From NCBI GenBank assembly GCA_002336895.1, contig DDFC01000011.1, positions 175,695-239,694 of the forward strand: a stretch of DNA of 64,000 nucleotides, written 5' to 3'. This document shows positions 42,701 to 51,707 of the stretch, piece after piece. The position numbers and the translations under genes are program-made. Position 1 is the first letter of the stretch, and each line of letters opens with the position of its first letter. The stretch is from Verrucomicrobiaceae bacterium UBA1938. Its GTDB lineage: Bacteria > Verrucomicrobiota > Verrucomicrobiia > Verrucomicrobiales > Verrucomicrobiaceae. Under the pieces are notes generated by a model. It was given only the letters and a program-made list of their open reading frames with translations. It had not been told where the DNA came from and did not search any database.

Positions 42701-44263
42701 ATGAGCCACTGGGACCGCTTTCAAAAACACTTCGTTCGCTACTCCAATCTGGGATTCTCCATCGACATCAGCCGCATGGCTTTTGAGGACGATCTTTTTA
42801 CCCAAATGGCTGGACGAATCGAGGCCGCCTACAAGGACATGGTGGCCCTGGAGAGCGGTGCCATCGCCAACCCGGATGAAAAGCGCATGGTGGGCCACTA
42901 CTGGCTGCGCAACTCCCAGCTGGCCCCGAGCGCTGAGCTGAAGCAGGAGATCGACGAAACCCTGACCGCCACCCTGGACTACGCAGCGGACATTCACGCA
43001 GGCAGGGTTCTGGCTGCCAATGGCAAGAAATTCACCCGTGTGCTCGTCGTGGGCATCGGCGGCTCCGCCTTGGGACCGCAGCTGGTGGCCAATGCCATCA
43101 CCCCAGCCACGCCTCCGCTGGAAATCTCCTTCCTCGACAACACGGATCCTGACGGCATCGACCGCGTGATGGCCCAGATCGGCGGCGAGCTGGCCACCAC
43201 CATCACCATCGTGATCTCCAAGTCCGGCGGCACCAAGGAAACCCGCAATGGCATGCTGGAGGCCGAGAAGGCCTACAAGGCAGCCGGGCTGGACTTTGCC
43301 AAGCATGCCGTGGCCGTGACCGGCGTGGGCAGCGAACTGGACAAGCACGCCACCGCGCAGGGCTGGCTGAAACGCTTCCCCATGTGGGACTGGGTGGGCG
43401 GGCGCACCAGCCTCATGAGCGCCGTGGGCACGCTGGCCGCAGCGCTGCAGGGTGTGGACGTACGCCAGTTCCTGGCAGGCGCCGCAGCCATGGATGTGGA
43501 AACCCGCCAGCGCCCCGCCGTGGAGAATGCCTCCATGCTGCTGGCTCTGATGTGGTACCACGCTGGCAAGGGCCAGGGCCTCAAGGACATGGTCGTCCTG
43601 CCCTACAAGGACAGACTGGTGCTTTTCAGCAAGTATCTGCAGCAGCTCGTCATGGAGAGCCTGGGCAAGGAGCACGACCTCGACGGCAAGGTGGTGAACC
43701 AGGGCATCGCCGTGTATGGCAACAAAGGCAGCACCGACCAGCACGCCTATGTGCAGCAGCTGCGCGACGGCGTGAACAATTTCTTTGTGACCTTCATCGA
43801 AGTGGGCAAGGCACGCGATGCCGCCGCCTTTGAAGTGGAGCCCGGATTCACCAGCGGCGACTACCTGCAGGGCTTCCTGCGCGGCACGCGCAAGGCGCTG
43901 GCCGAGAAGGGCCGTGAATCCATCACCCTGAGCATTCCGGAGCTGAATGCGTTCAATCTGGGCCTTCTCATCGGCCTCTTTGAGCGTGCGGTCAGCTTCT
44001 ACGCCAGCCTGGTGAACATCAATGCCTACCACCAGCCCGGTGTGGAGGCCGGCAAGAAAGCGGCTACGGAGTTTCTGAATCAGCTGGCTCAGGTGCGCGG
44101 TGCCCTCACTGCCACGGGCCGTACAGCGGCTGTAGTGGCGGCCAAGCTGGGAATCGATGCCGAGGACGCCTTCCACATGCTGAATCATCTGGCGGCGAAT
44201 GCGCAGGCACGCGTGGTCTCCCTGGGCACAGGCCCGGCGCTGGATCAATTCGCGACCGTGTGA
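42701..44263 (+). CDS. pgi: Glucose-6-phosphate isomerase
   Basis: This 520-residue enzyme interconverts glucose-6-phosphate and fructose-6-phosphate. The substrate loop VVGIGGSALGPQLVA, the phosphate motif VISKSGGTKETRN, the catalytic-His motif YGNKGSTDQHAYVQQLRDG and ELNAFNLGLLIGLFERAV are all present. Length fits the GSTDQHA-type group found in many bacteria. Confidence 0.95.
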   Translation: MSHWDRFQKHFVRYSNLGFSIDISRMAFEDDLFTQMAGRIEAAYKDMVALESGAIANPDEKRMVGHYWLRNSQLAPSAELKQEIDETLTATLDYAADIHAGRVLAANGKKFTRVLVVGIGGSALGPQLVANAITPATPPLEISFLDNTDPDGIDRVMAQIGGELATTITIVISKSGGTKETRNGMLEAEKAYKAAGLDFAKHAVAVTGVGSELDKHATAQGWLKRFPMWDWVGGRTSLMSAVGTLAAALQGVDVRQFLAGAAAMDVETRQRPAVENASMLLALMWYHAGKGQGLKDMVVLPYKDRLVLFSKYLQQLVMESLGKEHDLDGKVVNQGIAVYGNKGSTDQHAYVQQLRDGVNNFFVTFIEVGKARDAAAFEVEPGFTSGDYLQGFLRGTRKALAEKGRESITLSIPELNAFNLGLLIGLFERAVSFYASLVNINAYHQPGVEAGKKAATEFLNQLAQVRGALTATGRTAAVVAAKLGIDAEDAFHMLNHLAANAQARVVSLGTGPALDQFATV

Positions 44264-44341
44264 CAAATCGGCATTTGCACACCGTAGTAGGGCACTCTAT
44301 AAATCGCGCCAGTACTGCCTTCCGGCAATGGCGTCCTCTTC

Positions 44342-44689
44342 ATGCAATCAATTCCCATCCAACATCAAATTGGCTGCGTCATTCTGACAGCCCTGTTCAT
44401 CTGGGCATTCAGCATCGCACGGGAACCACGGGGATGGCGCCGGCTGTTTCAGTCTATTTTCTCCAAGTCTGAGACTTTCTCGGTCAACAAGAACAAGGTC
44501 ATCGACGAAACCCTGAAACGCTACGGCATCATCATTGCCATGGTCATTTTGGTGGCGGACGTTTCCTGCTTTGTCCTAGGCGTCACCCACCGGTTCCGTG
44601 AAAAGCTGCGCAACCTCTCGCCTGAACAGCGCGAGAGCATGCAGGAGATCAACAAGTACCAGAAGAGCAGTTCCGGGCTGAACTTCTGA
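44342..44689 (+). CDS. Small membrane protein of unknown function
   Basis: This 115-residue protein has two hydrophobic segments (IGCVILTALFIWAFSIA and IIIAMVILVADVSCFVLGV) with a basic loop between and a charged C-terminus (FREKLRNLSPEQRESMQEIN). No family is recognised. Its stop codon lies next to the convergent RDD gene. Confidence 0.55.
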   Translation: MQSIPIQHQIGCVILTALFIWAFSIAREPRGWRRLFQSIFSKSETFSVNKNKVIDETLKRYGIIIAMVILVADVSCFVLGVTHRFREKLRNLSPEQRESMQEINKYQKSSSGLNF

Positions 44690-45427
44690 TCATCGGCGCC
44701 TGGTGGTGACAACGGTTTCCGCCACCAGATCATGCAGGCAGCGGCGGTCTTCACGGAAGATCATGAGCACGTTTCCGAACGAGAGCACCGGGCCGACGTA
44801 CTGGATGCTGCCGATGACAAAGAAGACCACCTCCCGCAGCACCACGGCCTTGAGGAAACCGGCGCGTGAGCCGTCCGCAGCGCGGACGATGTGAATGCCG
44901 ATGAGCAGTTTCCCGACTGTCTGACCTCGCACGCCGAGCATGACAAAATTGACCGTCATGAGAAGGAGCATGACCCAGCTGGTGGTCAGGATGGTGGGAT
45001 CCTGCGAGGTCTGCAGCTGCTCCACCCGTTTCTGAAGCTGCTCCATCAGCAGCTTCTGGTCGTTGGGATGCGCCTGCACCTCCTTCACCATGTTTTCATC
45101 GATCAGGACAGAGAACATGATCACCAGCGGCACCATGAAGGAGATCCAGTCGATGATCCTGGCCGCCAGCCTCTGGCCGCGTGTGGCCATGCCCTCAAGG
45201 ACACGCACCTCCACACGCATGGCGGGAATGGGGGGCGGCTGCGGAGCCTCCGGCTCAGGCGGCAAATTCAGCTCCTGCAGGTGCTCTTTCAGAGGCAGCC
45301 ACCCGGCCATTCCCTCTGTCCAGCAAAGGTCCGTGGGCAGGAACTTTCCGCTGCGCAGTCCGGCGCTCACATCCAGATCGCTGAATGTGCCTAGCTGTTC
45401 TTCGCCGCGTGCCAGATGGTATTTCAT
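44690..45427 (-). CDS. GYF-2 and RDD domain membrane protein
   Basis: This 245-residue protein combines an N-terminal GYF_2 domain (MKYHLARGEEQLGTFSDLDV ... WTEGMAGWLPL), a Pro-rich linker and an RDD domain (RGQRLAARIIDWISFMVPLV and GQTVGKLLIGIHIVRAADGS) with four membrane segments. Both domains are common together in this phylum. The RDD fold is linked to transport or stress; the role is unknown. Confidence 0.8.
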   Translation of the reverse strand: MKYHLARGEEQLGTFSDLDVSAGLRSGKFLPTDLCWTEGMAGWLPLKEHLQELNLPPEPEAPQPPPIPAMRVEVRVLEGMATRGQRLAARIIDWISFMVPLVIMFSVLIDENMVKEVQAHPNDQKLLMEQLQKRVEQLQTSQDPTILTTSWVMLLLMTVNFVMLGVRGQTVGKLLIGIHIVRAADGSRAGFLKAVVLREVVFFVIGSIQYVGPVLSFGNVLMIFREDRRCLHDLVAETVVTTRRR

Positions 45428-45502
45428 GGAGATGACTGTTGCTGAGTGTCGTATGCTAGATAGCTGCTAAGCAGCCCGCATCAAGCTCCCATCCTCTCCC
45501 GA

Positions 45503-47242
45503 TTGAAAACCATCCTCCGCGTCTTTTCCTACTTGCGTCGTTATCCCTGGCTGGGCTCCGCCCAGATCGCCTGCGCCATCACGGGCACCCTGATGGTGAT
45601 CGTCTTTCCCCACATCACACGGGAGGTGCTGGATGTGGTGGTGCCTGGAAAGCAGTGGGAGCGCCTGACCACGCTCTCCCTATGGGCACTGGCGGCCTAC
45701 TTTGCCCAGCATCTCTTCAACTCCCTGCGCATCCAGCTCAACAACACCTTCGAGCAAAAGGTCATCTACGACCTGCGCAGCGACATCTACCAGCGCCTGC
45801 AGACCCTGCCGCTGCGCTGGTTCGACAACCGCCCATCCGGCGACATCATGACCACGGTGTCCGAGGACATCCCCAGCGTGGAGCGTGTGCTGATCGACGG
45901 CATCGAGCAGGGGCTAGTCTCCGTGCTGCAGATCATCGTGGTGGGTGTCTTCATGCTGCAGGCAGATGTAAAACTGACGCTGTATGCGCTCATTCCCCTG
46001 CCCTTTCTCGTGGCCGGTGCGCTGACCTACACCCGCACCTCCCGCGACCGCCACCGCAAGGTTCGCAAGGCCAGCAGCGCCATGAACTCCCTGCTGCAGG
46101 ACAACGTCTCCGGCATGCGACAGATCAAGGCCTATGCCATGGAGCGCGAGGAGCATGACCGCTTTAACCGCGCCAGCGATGCGCTGCGCAGCGCCACGCT
46201 GCATGTGATGCGCATCTGGGCCATCTACCGCCCGGGCATGCATTTCCTGACCAGCATCGGCATGGTCATCGTCCTGTGGGTGGGCGCACGTGAGCTGATG
46301 GGCGGCAAGATCCAGGCGGGCGACCTCACGGCTTTCCTGCTGCTGCTGAAGTTTTTCTACGACCCCATCGAAAGCCTGCACCAGCTCAATCAGATCCTGC
46401 AGTCCGGACGTGCCGCAGGAGAGCGTGTGTTTGACATCCTCGATGCCGAGCCCGAAGCCGACACCACAGGCGGGCGCGAGCTGCCGGGCATCTCCGGCCA
46501 TGTGCGCTATGAGGGCGTGGGCTTCAGCTACGCAGGCAAGACGCCCACGGTGCATGGCGTCTCGCTGGAGGCGCTGCCGGGGCAGACCATCGCGCTCGTA
46601 GGCCCCACAGGCGCGGGCAAATCTACACTGATCAATCTGCTGACGCGATTCTATGAATACGATGAAGGCGTGATCACCATCGACGGCGCCCCCGTTCATG
46701 AACTCAACAAAGCCTGGCTGCGCCGCAACATCGGCTACGTGACGCAGGAGAGCTTCCTCTTCAACGGCACCGTGCGCGAGAACCTCGTCATAGGCCGACG
46801 CGATGCCACGGACGAGCAGCTCTGGCAGGCGCTGCAGAGCGCCAATGCAGACGGCTTTGTGAAGCGGCTGCCCGACCTGCTGGACACCCATGTAGGAGAG
46901 CGAGGCGTCAAGCTCAGCGTGGGGGAAAAGCAGCGCATCAGCATCGCCCGCGCCCTGCTGCGCAATCCGCCCATCCTCCTGCTGGACGAGGCCACCGCCA
47001 GCGTGGACACCGAGACCGAGCGGCAGATCCAGGAGGCGCTGGAGCACCTGATGGCCAACCGTACCAGCTTTGTGATCGCCCACCGCCTGAGCACCGTGCG
47101 CAATGCCGACTGCATCTACGTGCTGGAACACGGCCGCATCATCGAGAAGGGCACGCATGATGAACTCATCTCCCACGATGGCATGTATGCAAAGCTCTGC
47201 CGCACATCCCTGATCGCGGCGGAGACGGCAGCGGCGGAGTGA
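45503..47242 (+). CDS. ABC exporter, MsbA-type, fused membrane and ATPase domains
   Basis: The TTG start at 45503 gives 579 residues; no ATG near the N-terminus preserves the family start. Residues 1-320 hold six transmembrane helices of the type I exporter fold. Residues 340-570 hold the ATPase: Walker A GPTGAGKST, signature LSVGEKQRIS, Walker B ILLLDEATAS and the H-loop IAHRLST. Such half-transporters form homodimers and flip lipids or export drugs. It is divergent from the RDD gene and close to it. Confidence 0.9.
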   Translation: MKTILRVFSYLRRYPWLGSAQIACAITGTLMVIVFPHITREVLDVVVPGKQWERLTTLSLWALAAYFAQHLFNSLRIQLNNTFEQKVIYDLRSDIYQRLQTLPLRWFDNRPSGDIMTTVSEDIPSVERVLIDGIEQGLVSVLQIIVVGVFMLQADVKLTLYALIPLPFLVAGALTYTRTSRDRHRKVRKASSAMNSLLQDNVSGMRQIKAYAMEREEHDRFNRASDALRSATLHVMRIWAIYRPGMHFLTSIGMVIVLWVGARELMGGKIQAGDLTAFLLLLKFFYDPIESLHQLNQILQSGRAAGERVFDILDAEPEADTTGGRELPGISGHVRYEGVGFSYAGKTPTVHGVSLEALPGQTIALVGPTGAGKSTLINLLTRFYEYDEGVITIDGAPVHELNKAWLRRNIGYVTQESFLFNGTVRENLVIGRRDATDEQLWQALQSANADGFVKRLPDLLDTHVGERGVKLSVGEKQRISIARALLRNPPILLLDEATASVDTETERQIQEALEHLMANRTSFVIAHRLSTVRNADCIYVLEHGRIIEKGTHDELISHDGMYAKLCRTSLIAAETAAAE

Positions 47243-47328
47243 GCCCCTCCGCACAACACCCAAGTAAAAAGCTTAATTTAAATACAAAAACACTGGAAAC
47301 CCCTCCTGGATTTACATAAAACCACGCC

Positions 47329-49245
47329 ATGAGCGTGGCATCTTCCTTCCCTAAAGTCTATCACCGTACTGCGGCACGGAACTGCAAAAAGCTCGTGATC
47401 GCAGTTCATGGCATGGGAGACCAGAGCCGGAATGACATGGTGCGCTGTGTGTCCAGCCTCTTTGCCCAGGTCTTTGCAGACAAAACCGGCATCGACACGC
47501 AGGCCATCCACCTGCCACAGGGACTGTGGGAGGGCAAGGACGTCAAGAATCCCGCCGAGGACGACATGATCAGCTACGCACCTGCGGCCGAGCATGCCAC
47601 CGAGCTGCAAGAACTGGCTGACATCGCCTTTGCAGAGATCTACTGGGCGGACATCCCGCGCGAGATCGAGGACGCCCACCGGCTGGAGCCCTCCCCCCAG
47701 TGGGCGGCCAGCGTGGTGGACCGCCTGCGGCAGCGGAATGACCTGATGCGCAGCTACTCAGGCAGTGATGTGACCACGGGTGCCACGGTGGTGGAGGAGG
47801 TCGCGGAGACGCTCAACATTCTCAGCCGGGTGCTCATTCCTCTGGAGAAAGCCGGATCCTTCACCTTCGATCTTGGCCGTATCCTGAATCAATACCTGGG
47901 AGATGTGCAGCAGGTCGCTGACTATGCCTACGTGCGTGACAGCCTTCTCAAGAGATTCCGTGAACGCATAGACTACCTGGCGCAGATCAGCCAAGCCGAG
48001 GAAATCCACTTTGTGGCTCATAGCGAAGGCACCGTGCTGACCCTGCGCACACTGCTGCGGGCCATGAACAGCCGCCAGGGGGAATCCCCCGTGGCACCAG
48101 CGTGGCTGGGCCGTGTGCGCAGCCTGACCACGCTCGGCTCTCCCATCGACAAACATCTCTTCCTCTGGCCTGAAATGTGGGGCTGGCTGGCCGAGGGTGA
48201 GGAGGAGGTGAGCAGCACGCCTTTGGAAGATCGCGGCCCGCTGCTGGCTGAGCGCCGCACCCACTGGCACCCGCTGCCGGCCAAAATCCGCTGGCGGAAC
48301 TACTACGACTATGCCGACCCTGTGGGCTATGATCTCGACACCATCCGGGAAAAGCTGGGGCTCTGGGGCTGCCAGAACTTTGAATTCACGAGCGATGACG
48401 ACTACGGCTTCCGCCGCTACCCCCTCGCCGGCATGGCGCACATTGAATACTTCAATGACCCGCAGCTCTTCAGGCACATCTATGATCACGCGATTCATCC
48501 CGTGGCGGATATGGCAAAGCCAGCTGACACCAAGTGGGGCAAGCTGAGCCCTGTCATTCCTTTTGTGATCGTGGTGGCCATTCACGTGGCCGCCATCATC
48601 GTTTTGCATCATTCCATGCAGGAAGGGCAGATGACAGAGATGGTGAAATTGCTCAAAGGCACAGCCAGTACCACGAATGGCATGGTCGATTGGCTGCGGA
48701 GCTGGCCGGGCATGATCGCCTGTGGTCTTGTGCTTTCCGGCACCACATTCTGGAGCCGGGCCGGGGTCATCGACGGCTGGCGCATTGGCAAGACCTTCCC
48801 GTCCGTGCTCTTCTACTTTGGCACCGTAGGAATGCTGTTTCTGCTGGCTGGGACCGCTCGCGATGCCCCCTCTGCCGAGATGCTCACATGGTCCATCGCA
48901 GTCCCCTCATTGCTTCTGGTAGGGCTTGGCCGGGCCATCGACTCATGGAACCGCAGCACCGGCCGCTCCCCGCTGTGGGCGCTGCGCTGGCAGATGATCG
49001 TGGGAGGCGCAGCCGTGGGTGTGGCCTCTTTGTTCCATGTCAAAGATCCCAATGCCTCCCTGCTGACCGCCGTGCTCGGCTCGGTCACCTTCATGTATGT
49101 GTGGTGGCTCGGCGTGCTGCTGTATGACCTCTGCTACGTGTGGAAGCGCTACATCAACACCACAGGAGAAACCTTCATCAACAAGCTGCGCAAGAACGCA
49201 AAACTGAACCGGATGGACAAACAAGCACGCGTCGCGAAACGCTGA
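47329..49245 (+). CDS. Membrane alpha/beta hydrolase of unknown substrate
   Basis: The 638-residue protein has an N-terminal lipase-like domain with KKLVIAVHGMGDQ and the nucleophile elbow FVAHSEGTVLTLRTLL, and TTLGSPIDKHLF as in lipases. Between about residues 400 and 620 lie five or six hydrophobic segments. No signal peptide is seen, so the hydrolase domain should be cytoplasmic and membrane-tethered. This combination is not one I know by name. It is a single gene between the ABC exporter and the dienelactone hydrolase. Confidence 0.6.
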   Translation: MSVASSFPKVYHRTAARNCKKLVIAVHGMGDQSRNDMVRCVSSLFAQVFADKTGIDTQAIHLPQGLWEGKDVKNPAEDDMISYAPAAEHATELQELADIAFAEIYWADIPREIEDAHRLEPSPQWAASVVDRLRQRNDLMRSYSGSDVTTGATVVEEVAETLNILSRVLIPLEKAGSFTFDLGRILNQYLGDVQQVADYAYVRDSLLKRFRERIDYLAQISQAEEIHFVAHSEGTVLTLRTLLRAMNSRQGESPVAPAWLGRVRSLTTLGSPIDKHLFLWPEMWGWLAEGEEEVSSTPLEDRGPLLAERRTHWHPLPAKIRWRNYYDYADPVGYDLDTIREKLGLWGCQNFEFTSDDDYGFRRYPLAGMAHIEYFNDPQLFRHIYDHAIHPVADMAKPADTKWGKLSPVIPFVIVVAIHVAAIIVLHHSMQEGQMTEMVKLLKGTASTTNGMVDWLRSWPGMIACGLVLSGTTFWSRAGVIDGWRIGKTFPSVLFYFGTVGMLFLLAGTARDAPSAEMLTWSIAVPSLLLVGLGRAIDSWNRSTGRSPLWALRWQMIVGGAAVGVASLFHVKDPNASLLTAVLGSVTFMYVWWLGVLLYDLCYVWKRYINTTGETFINKLRKNAKLNRMDKQARVAKR

Positions 49246-49255
49246 CCACCACCGC

Positions 49256-49999
49256 CTACTGGCCCAGGCAGCGGCGCAGGAAGTCCACCGTCATGCCCAG
49301 CGCCTGACGGGCCAGCTCGGGGTCATAGCGCAGCCCCTCATCACGCAGGAAGGCGTGGGCGGCATTGAACTCATGCCAGGTGAACTTCACCCCGGCGGCT
49401 GTGAGAGTCTGGTAGATCATGGCACGGCCCTCGGCGGGCACGTGCGGATCCTGCCGGCCAAAGACGAGCATCATCTCGCCCTTGATGTCGGCAGCACGAG
49501 CGAGGGAGTCGTCGTTCATACCGGCGCCGAGGCTGCGTTTGTGCAGGTCGGTGGGGTAAAAGCACACCGATGCCGACACATCCGGCTGCAAGGCCGCACG
49601 ATAGGTCAGGTGCCCGCCGATGCAGGGGCCAAAGGAGGCCAGCCGCCCGGTGCAGTCTGGGTGTGCTTTCAGGTAGTCCAGCACGGCGCGGTTGTCGAAA
49701 TCATAAGCGGTCACGGGTTTTTCAATCTTGAGCTTGTTCCCCACATCCGAGCCCTCCTGATCGTAGGCCAGCACGGTGCCTGCGGGCAGGTATTCGTGGT
49801 AGATCTCCGGCAGCACCACGATGAAGCCATGCCCCGCCAGAAAAGCCGCCGTGCGGCAGATGGGGCCGGTGTTTTGGAAGATTTCGGAATGAAACAGCAG
49901 CCCCGGAAAGCGCCCCTCACCTGCCGGGCGCAGCACCAGCGCACGCATGGGGCCGGTGGGGGTGGAGAGTTCGATGGTTTCAGGTTCGCGGAGAGTCAT
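49256..49999 (-). CDS. Dienelactone hydrolase family protein
   Basis: Starting at 49999 (MTLREPETIELSTPTGPMRA) gives 247 residues. The fold is alpha/beta hydrolase with a Cys nucleophile, Cys in FGPCIGGHLTYRA, the Asp in VFGRQDPHVPAEG and the His in FNAAHAFLRDEG, as in carboxymethylenebutenolidases. It probably cleaves a lactone or ester; the metabolite is unknown. Confidence 0.85.
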   Translation of the reverse strand: MTLREPETIELSTPTGPMRALVLRPAGEGRFPGLLFHSEIFQNTGPICRTAAFLAGHGFIVVLPEIYHEYLPAGTVLAYDQEGSDVGNKLKIEKPVTAYDFDNRAVLDYLKAHPDCTGRLASFGPCIGGHLTYRAALQPDVSASVCFYPTDLHKRSLGAGMNDDSLARAADIKGEMMLVFGRQDPHVPAEGRAMIYQTLTAAGVKFTWHEFNAAHAFLRDEGLRYDPELARQALGMTVDFLRRCLGQ

Positions 50000-50189
50000 G
50001 GTGAGCAGAATGAATTGAGCCGTCACGATGCCGATGCGCGCACGCTCCTCAATTCACAGTTTCCAATTTTGATTCGTTTCACTCCCCCTTCGGGCTCCCT
50101 GCGGCAGTCTATCTTTGCTGTGCTTCGATTCAGTTCGCAGTTTTCAGTCCCTGCGAGTGCCGCAGCAGCGTAAAGCTCTCACATCTTCC

Positions 50190-51074
50190 ATGACTCCCGA
50201 CTTTCCCTCCCGACTCGCCGGCATGCTGCAGGGCAGCTTCATCGCTGAATCCATCTCCCTGGGTGTGCACTGGATCTATGACCCAAACATCATCGTGCAG
50301 CGGCATGGCCGGGTGACGGGTTACCTGGCTCCGGGTGCCAGCTCCTACCATCCGCACAAGCAGGCAGGTGCGCAGGGCCATGCGGGAGATCAGGCGCTGC
50401 GGCTGCTGTCTTTCCTCCAACGCGAGAAGCGCTGGGATGCCACCGCTTTCCTCGCCGACTGGCAGGCCATGTGGCCAAGCTACAACGACTACGTGGACAA
50501 GGCCACCAAAGCCACTCTGGCCAATCTCCTGGCCGGAGCCAAGGCGGCCACGAGTGGTGCGGCATCCGATGAACTCGCAGGCCCTGCGCGCATCGCCCCG
50601 CTGATGGCCTTTCTCGCTGACAAGCCGGAGTCCGAAGCCGTCGCGGCAGCCATCGAGCAGACCGTCATCACCCACCGCTCATCTGAGACCATTGAGTGCG
50701 CTGACTTTCTCGCCCGTGCCACACATCGCCTCCTGCATGGTGGCGAACTGCAGAGCGTCATTTCTGAAACAGCTCCCGCATGGGCGCTGAAAGCTGCGGA
50801 CTCAGCTACAGGTGCCGACGCCATCGGCCAGCTCGGCCGCGCCTGCCCCATCCCGCAGGCTCTTCCAGCCGTGCTATGGCTCGTTCGTCATCATGGAAAC
50901 GATTTCGAGCAGGCCGTGATCGAAAACGCCATGGCCGGTGGCGACAACTGCGCCCGCGCGCTTGTTCTCGGCATGCTGCTAGGAGCGGCACATGGCATCG
51001 AGGCGATTCCTGCGGAATGGCGCGAGGGATTGCTGGCGAAGACGCAGTTGGAACGCGCGTGCGAAGGAAAATAA
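50190..51074 (+). CDS. ADP-ribosylglycohydrolase family protein
   Basis: Starting at 50190 (MTPDFPSRLAGMLQGSF) gives 294 residues. The family fold is seen in SFIAESISLGVHWIYDP and the C-terminal NAMAGGDNCARALVLGMLLG. The metal-binding motifs are altered: GDQALRLL instead of the usual Thr-Asp-Asp, and GGDN instead of GGDTD. It may therefore act on a related substrate or lack the classical activity. Confidence 0.75.
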   Translation: MTPDFPSRLAGMLQGSFIAESISLGVHWIYDPNIIVQRHGRVTGYLAPGASSYHPHKQAGAQGHAGDQALRLLSFLQREKRWDATAFLADWQAMWPSYNDYVDKATKATLANLLAGAKAATSGAASDELAGPARIAPLMAFLADKPESEAVAAAIEQTVITHRSSETIECADFLARATHRLLHGGELQSVISETAPAWALKAADSATGADAIGQLGRACPIPQALPAVLWLVRHHGNDFEQAVIENAMAGGDNCARALVLGMLLGAAHGIEAIPAEWREGLLAKTQLERACEGK

Positions 51075-51080
51075 GCCCTT

Positions 51081-51236
51081 GGAGCGCGGACTTCAGTCCG
51101 CAGCACTCCGCCGAAGCACCAAGTTCTTAGCCACCCACCACTGCTCTCAACGTCGAACATCACCGTGCTTACACCACTCAAATAGACTAACACATCCTCA
51201 GCTTGAGCGACCTGCCGCGGAATAAATTCCGCGCTC
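51081..51236. repeat. Inverted pair of GGAGCGCGG hairpin repeats
   Basis: GGAGCGCGGACTTCAGTCCG with a GCGGACT/AGTCCGC stem (51086-51101) faces a reversed copy whose stem is CGCGGAAT/ATTCCGCG (51216-51233). They lie between two convergent genes and may serve as terminators. A relative lies at 4763-4795. Confidence 0.7.
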
Positions 51237-51238
51237 CG

Positions 51239-51700
51239 CTACCACTCGCTGAACGGCACCGCGCTAAGATTTGAGTTCGTGTAGCGCATGTCGTGGCTGA
51301 CTTCTTCACCAATCCACTCCGGCAGCGTGAAAGCGGTGTCTTCCGTTGGCAGCTCGATCTCCGCCACGATGAGCCCGTCATTCGCGCCGTGAAAGACATC
51401 CACCTCCCAGATCATGCCATCATGCAGCACTTCGTGCCGTGTTTTGTCGATCAAAGGCTGATGGCACAGCAGCAGCAGATCCTGCGCATGCTCCAGCGCG
51501 ATGGGAAACTCGATCTCTGTGCGTGAGATGCCGGTGCGGCGGCTTTTCACGGTCATGAACGCCGCCTCTCCCACCACACGCACGCGCACCGTGCGGTCGG
51601 GATCGCGGGAGAGGTAGCCCTGGGCCATGCAGCGGCCCGGTCCGGTGGGCTGCCACCGGCCGGGCTTAAGGAGAAACTTGCGCTCAATCTCCGTGGCCAT
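51239..51700 (-). CDS. CYTH domain protein, triphosphate tunnel metalloenzyme
   Basis: Starting at 51700 (MATEIERKFLLKPG) gives 153 residues; the long upstream reading frame is antisense to the ROK gene. The EIERKFLL motif is the signature of the family, and the alternating charged strands RTVRVRVVGEAAFMTVKS, TEIEFPI and VAEIELP build the tunnel. It likely hydrolyses tripolyphosphate or another triphosphate. It follows the ROK gene by 7 bp in the same direction. Confidence 0.88.
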   Translation of the reverse strand: MATEIERKFLLKPGRWQPTGPGRCMAQGYLSRDPDRTVRVRVVGEAAFMTVKSRRTGISRTEIEFPIALEHAQDLLLLCHQPLIDKTRHEVLHDGMIWEVDVFHGANDGLIVAEIELPTEDTAFTLPEWIGEEVSHDMRYTNSNLSAVPFSEW

Positions 51701-51707
51701 TCGTGCT

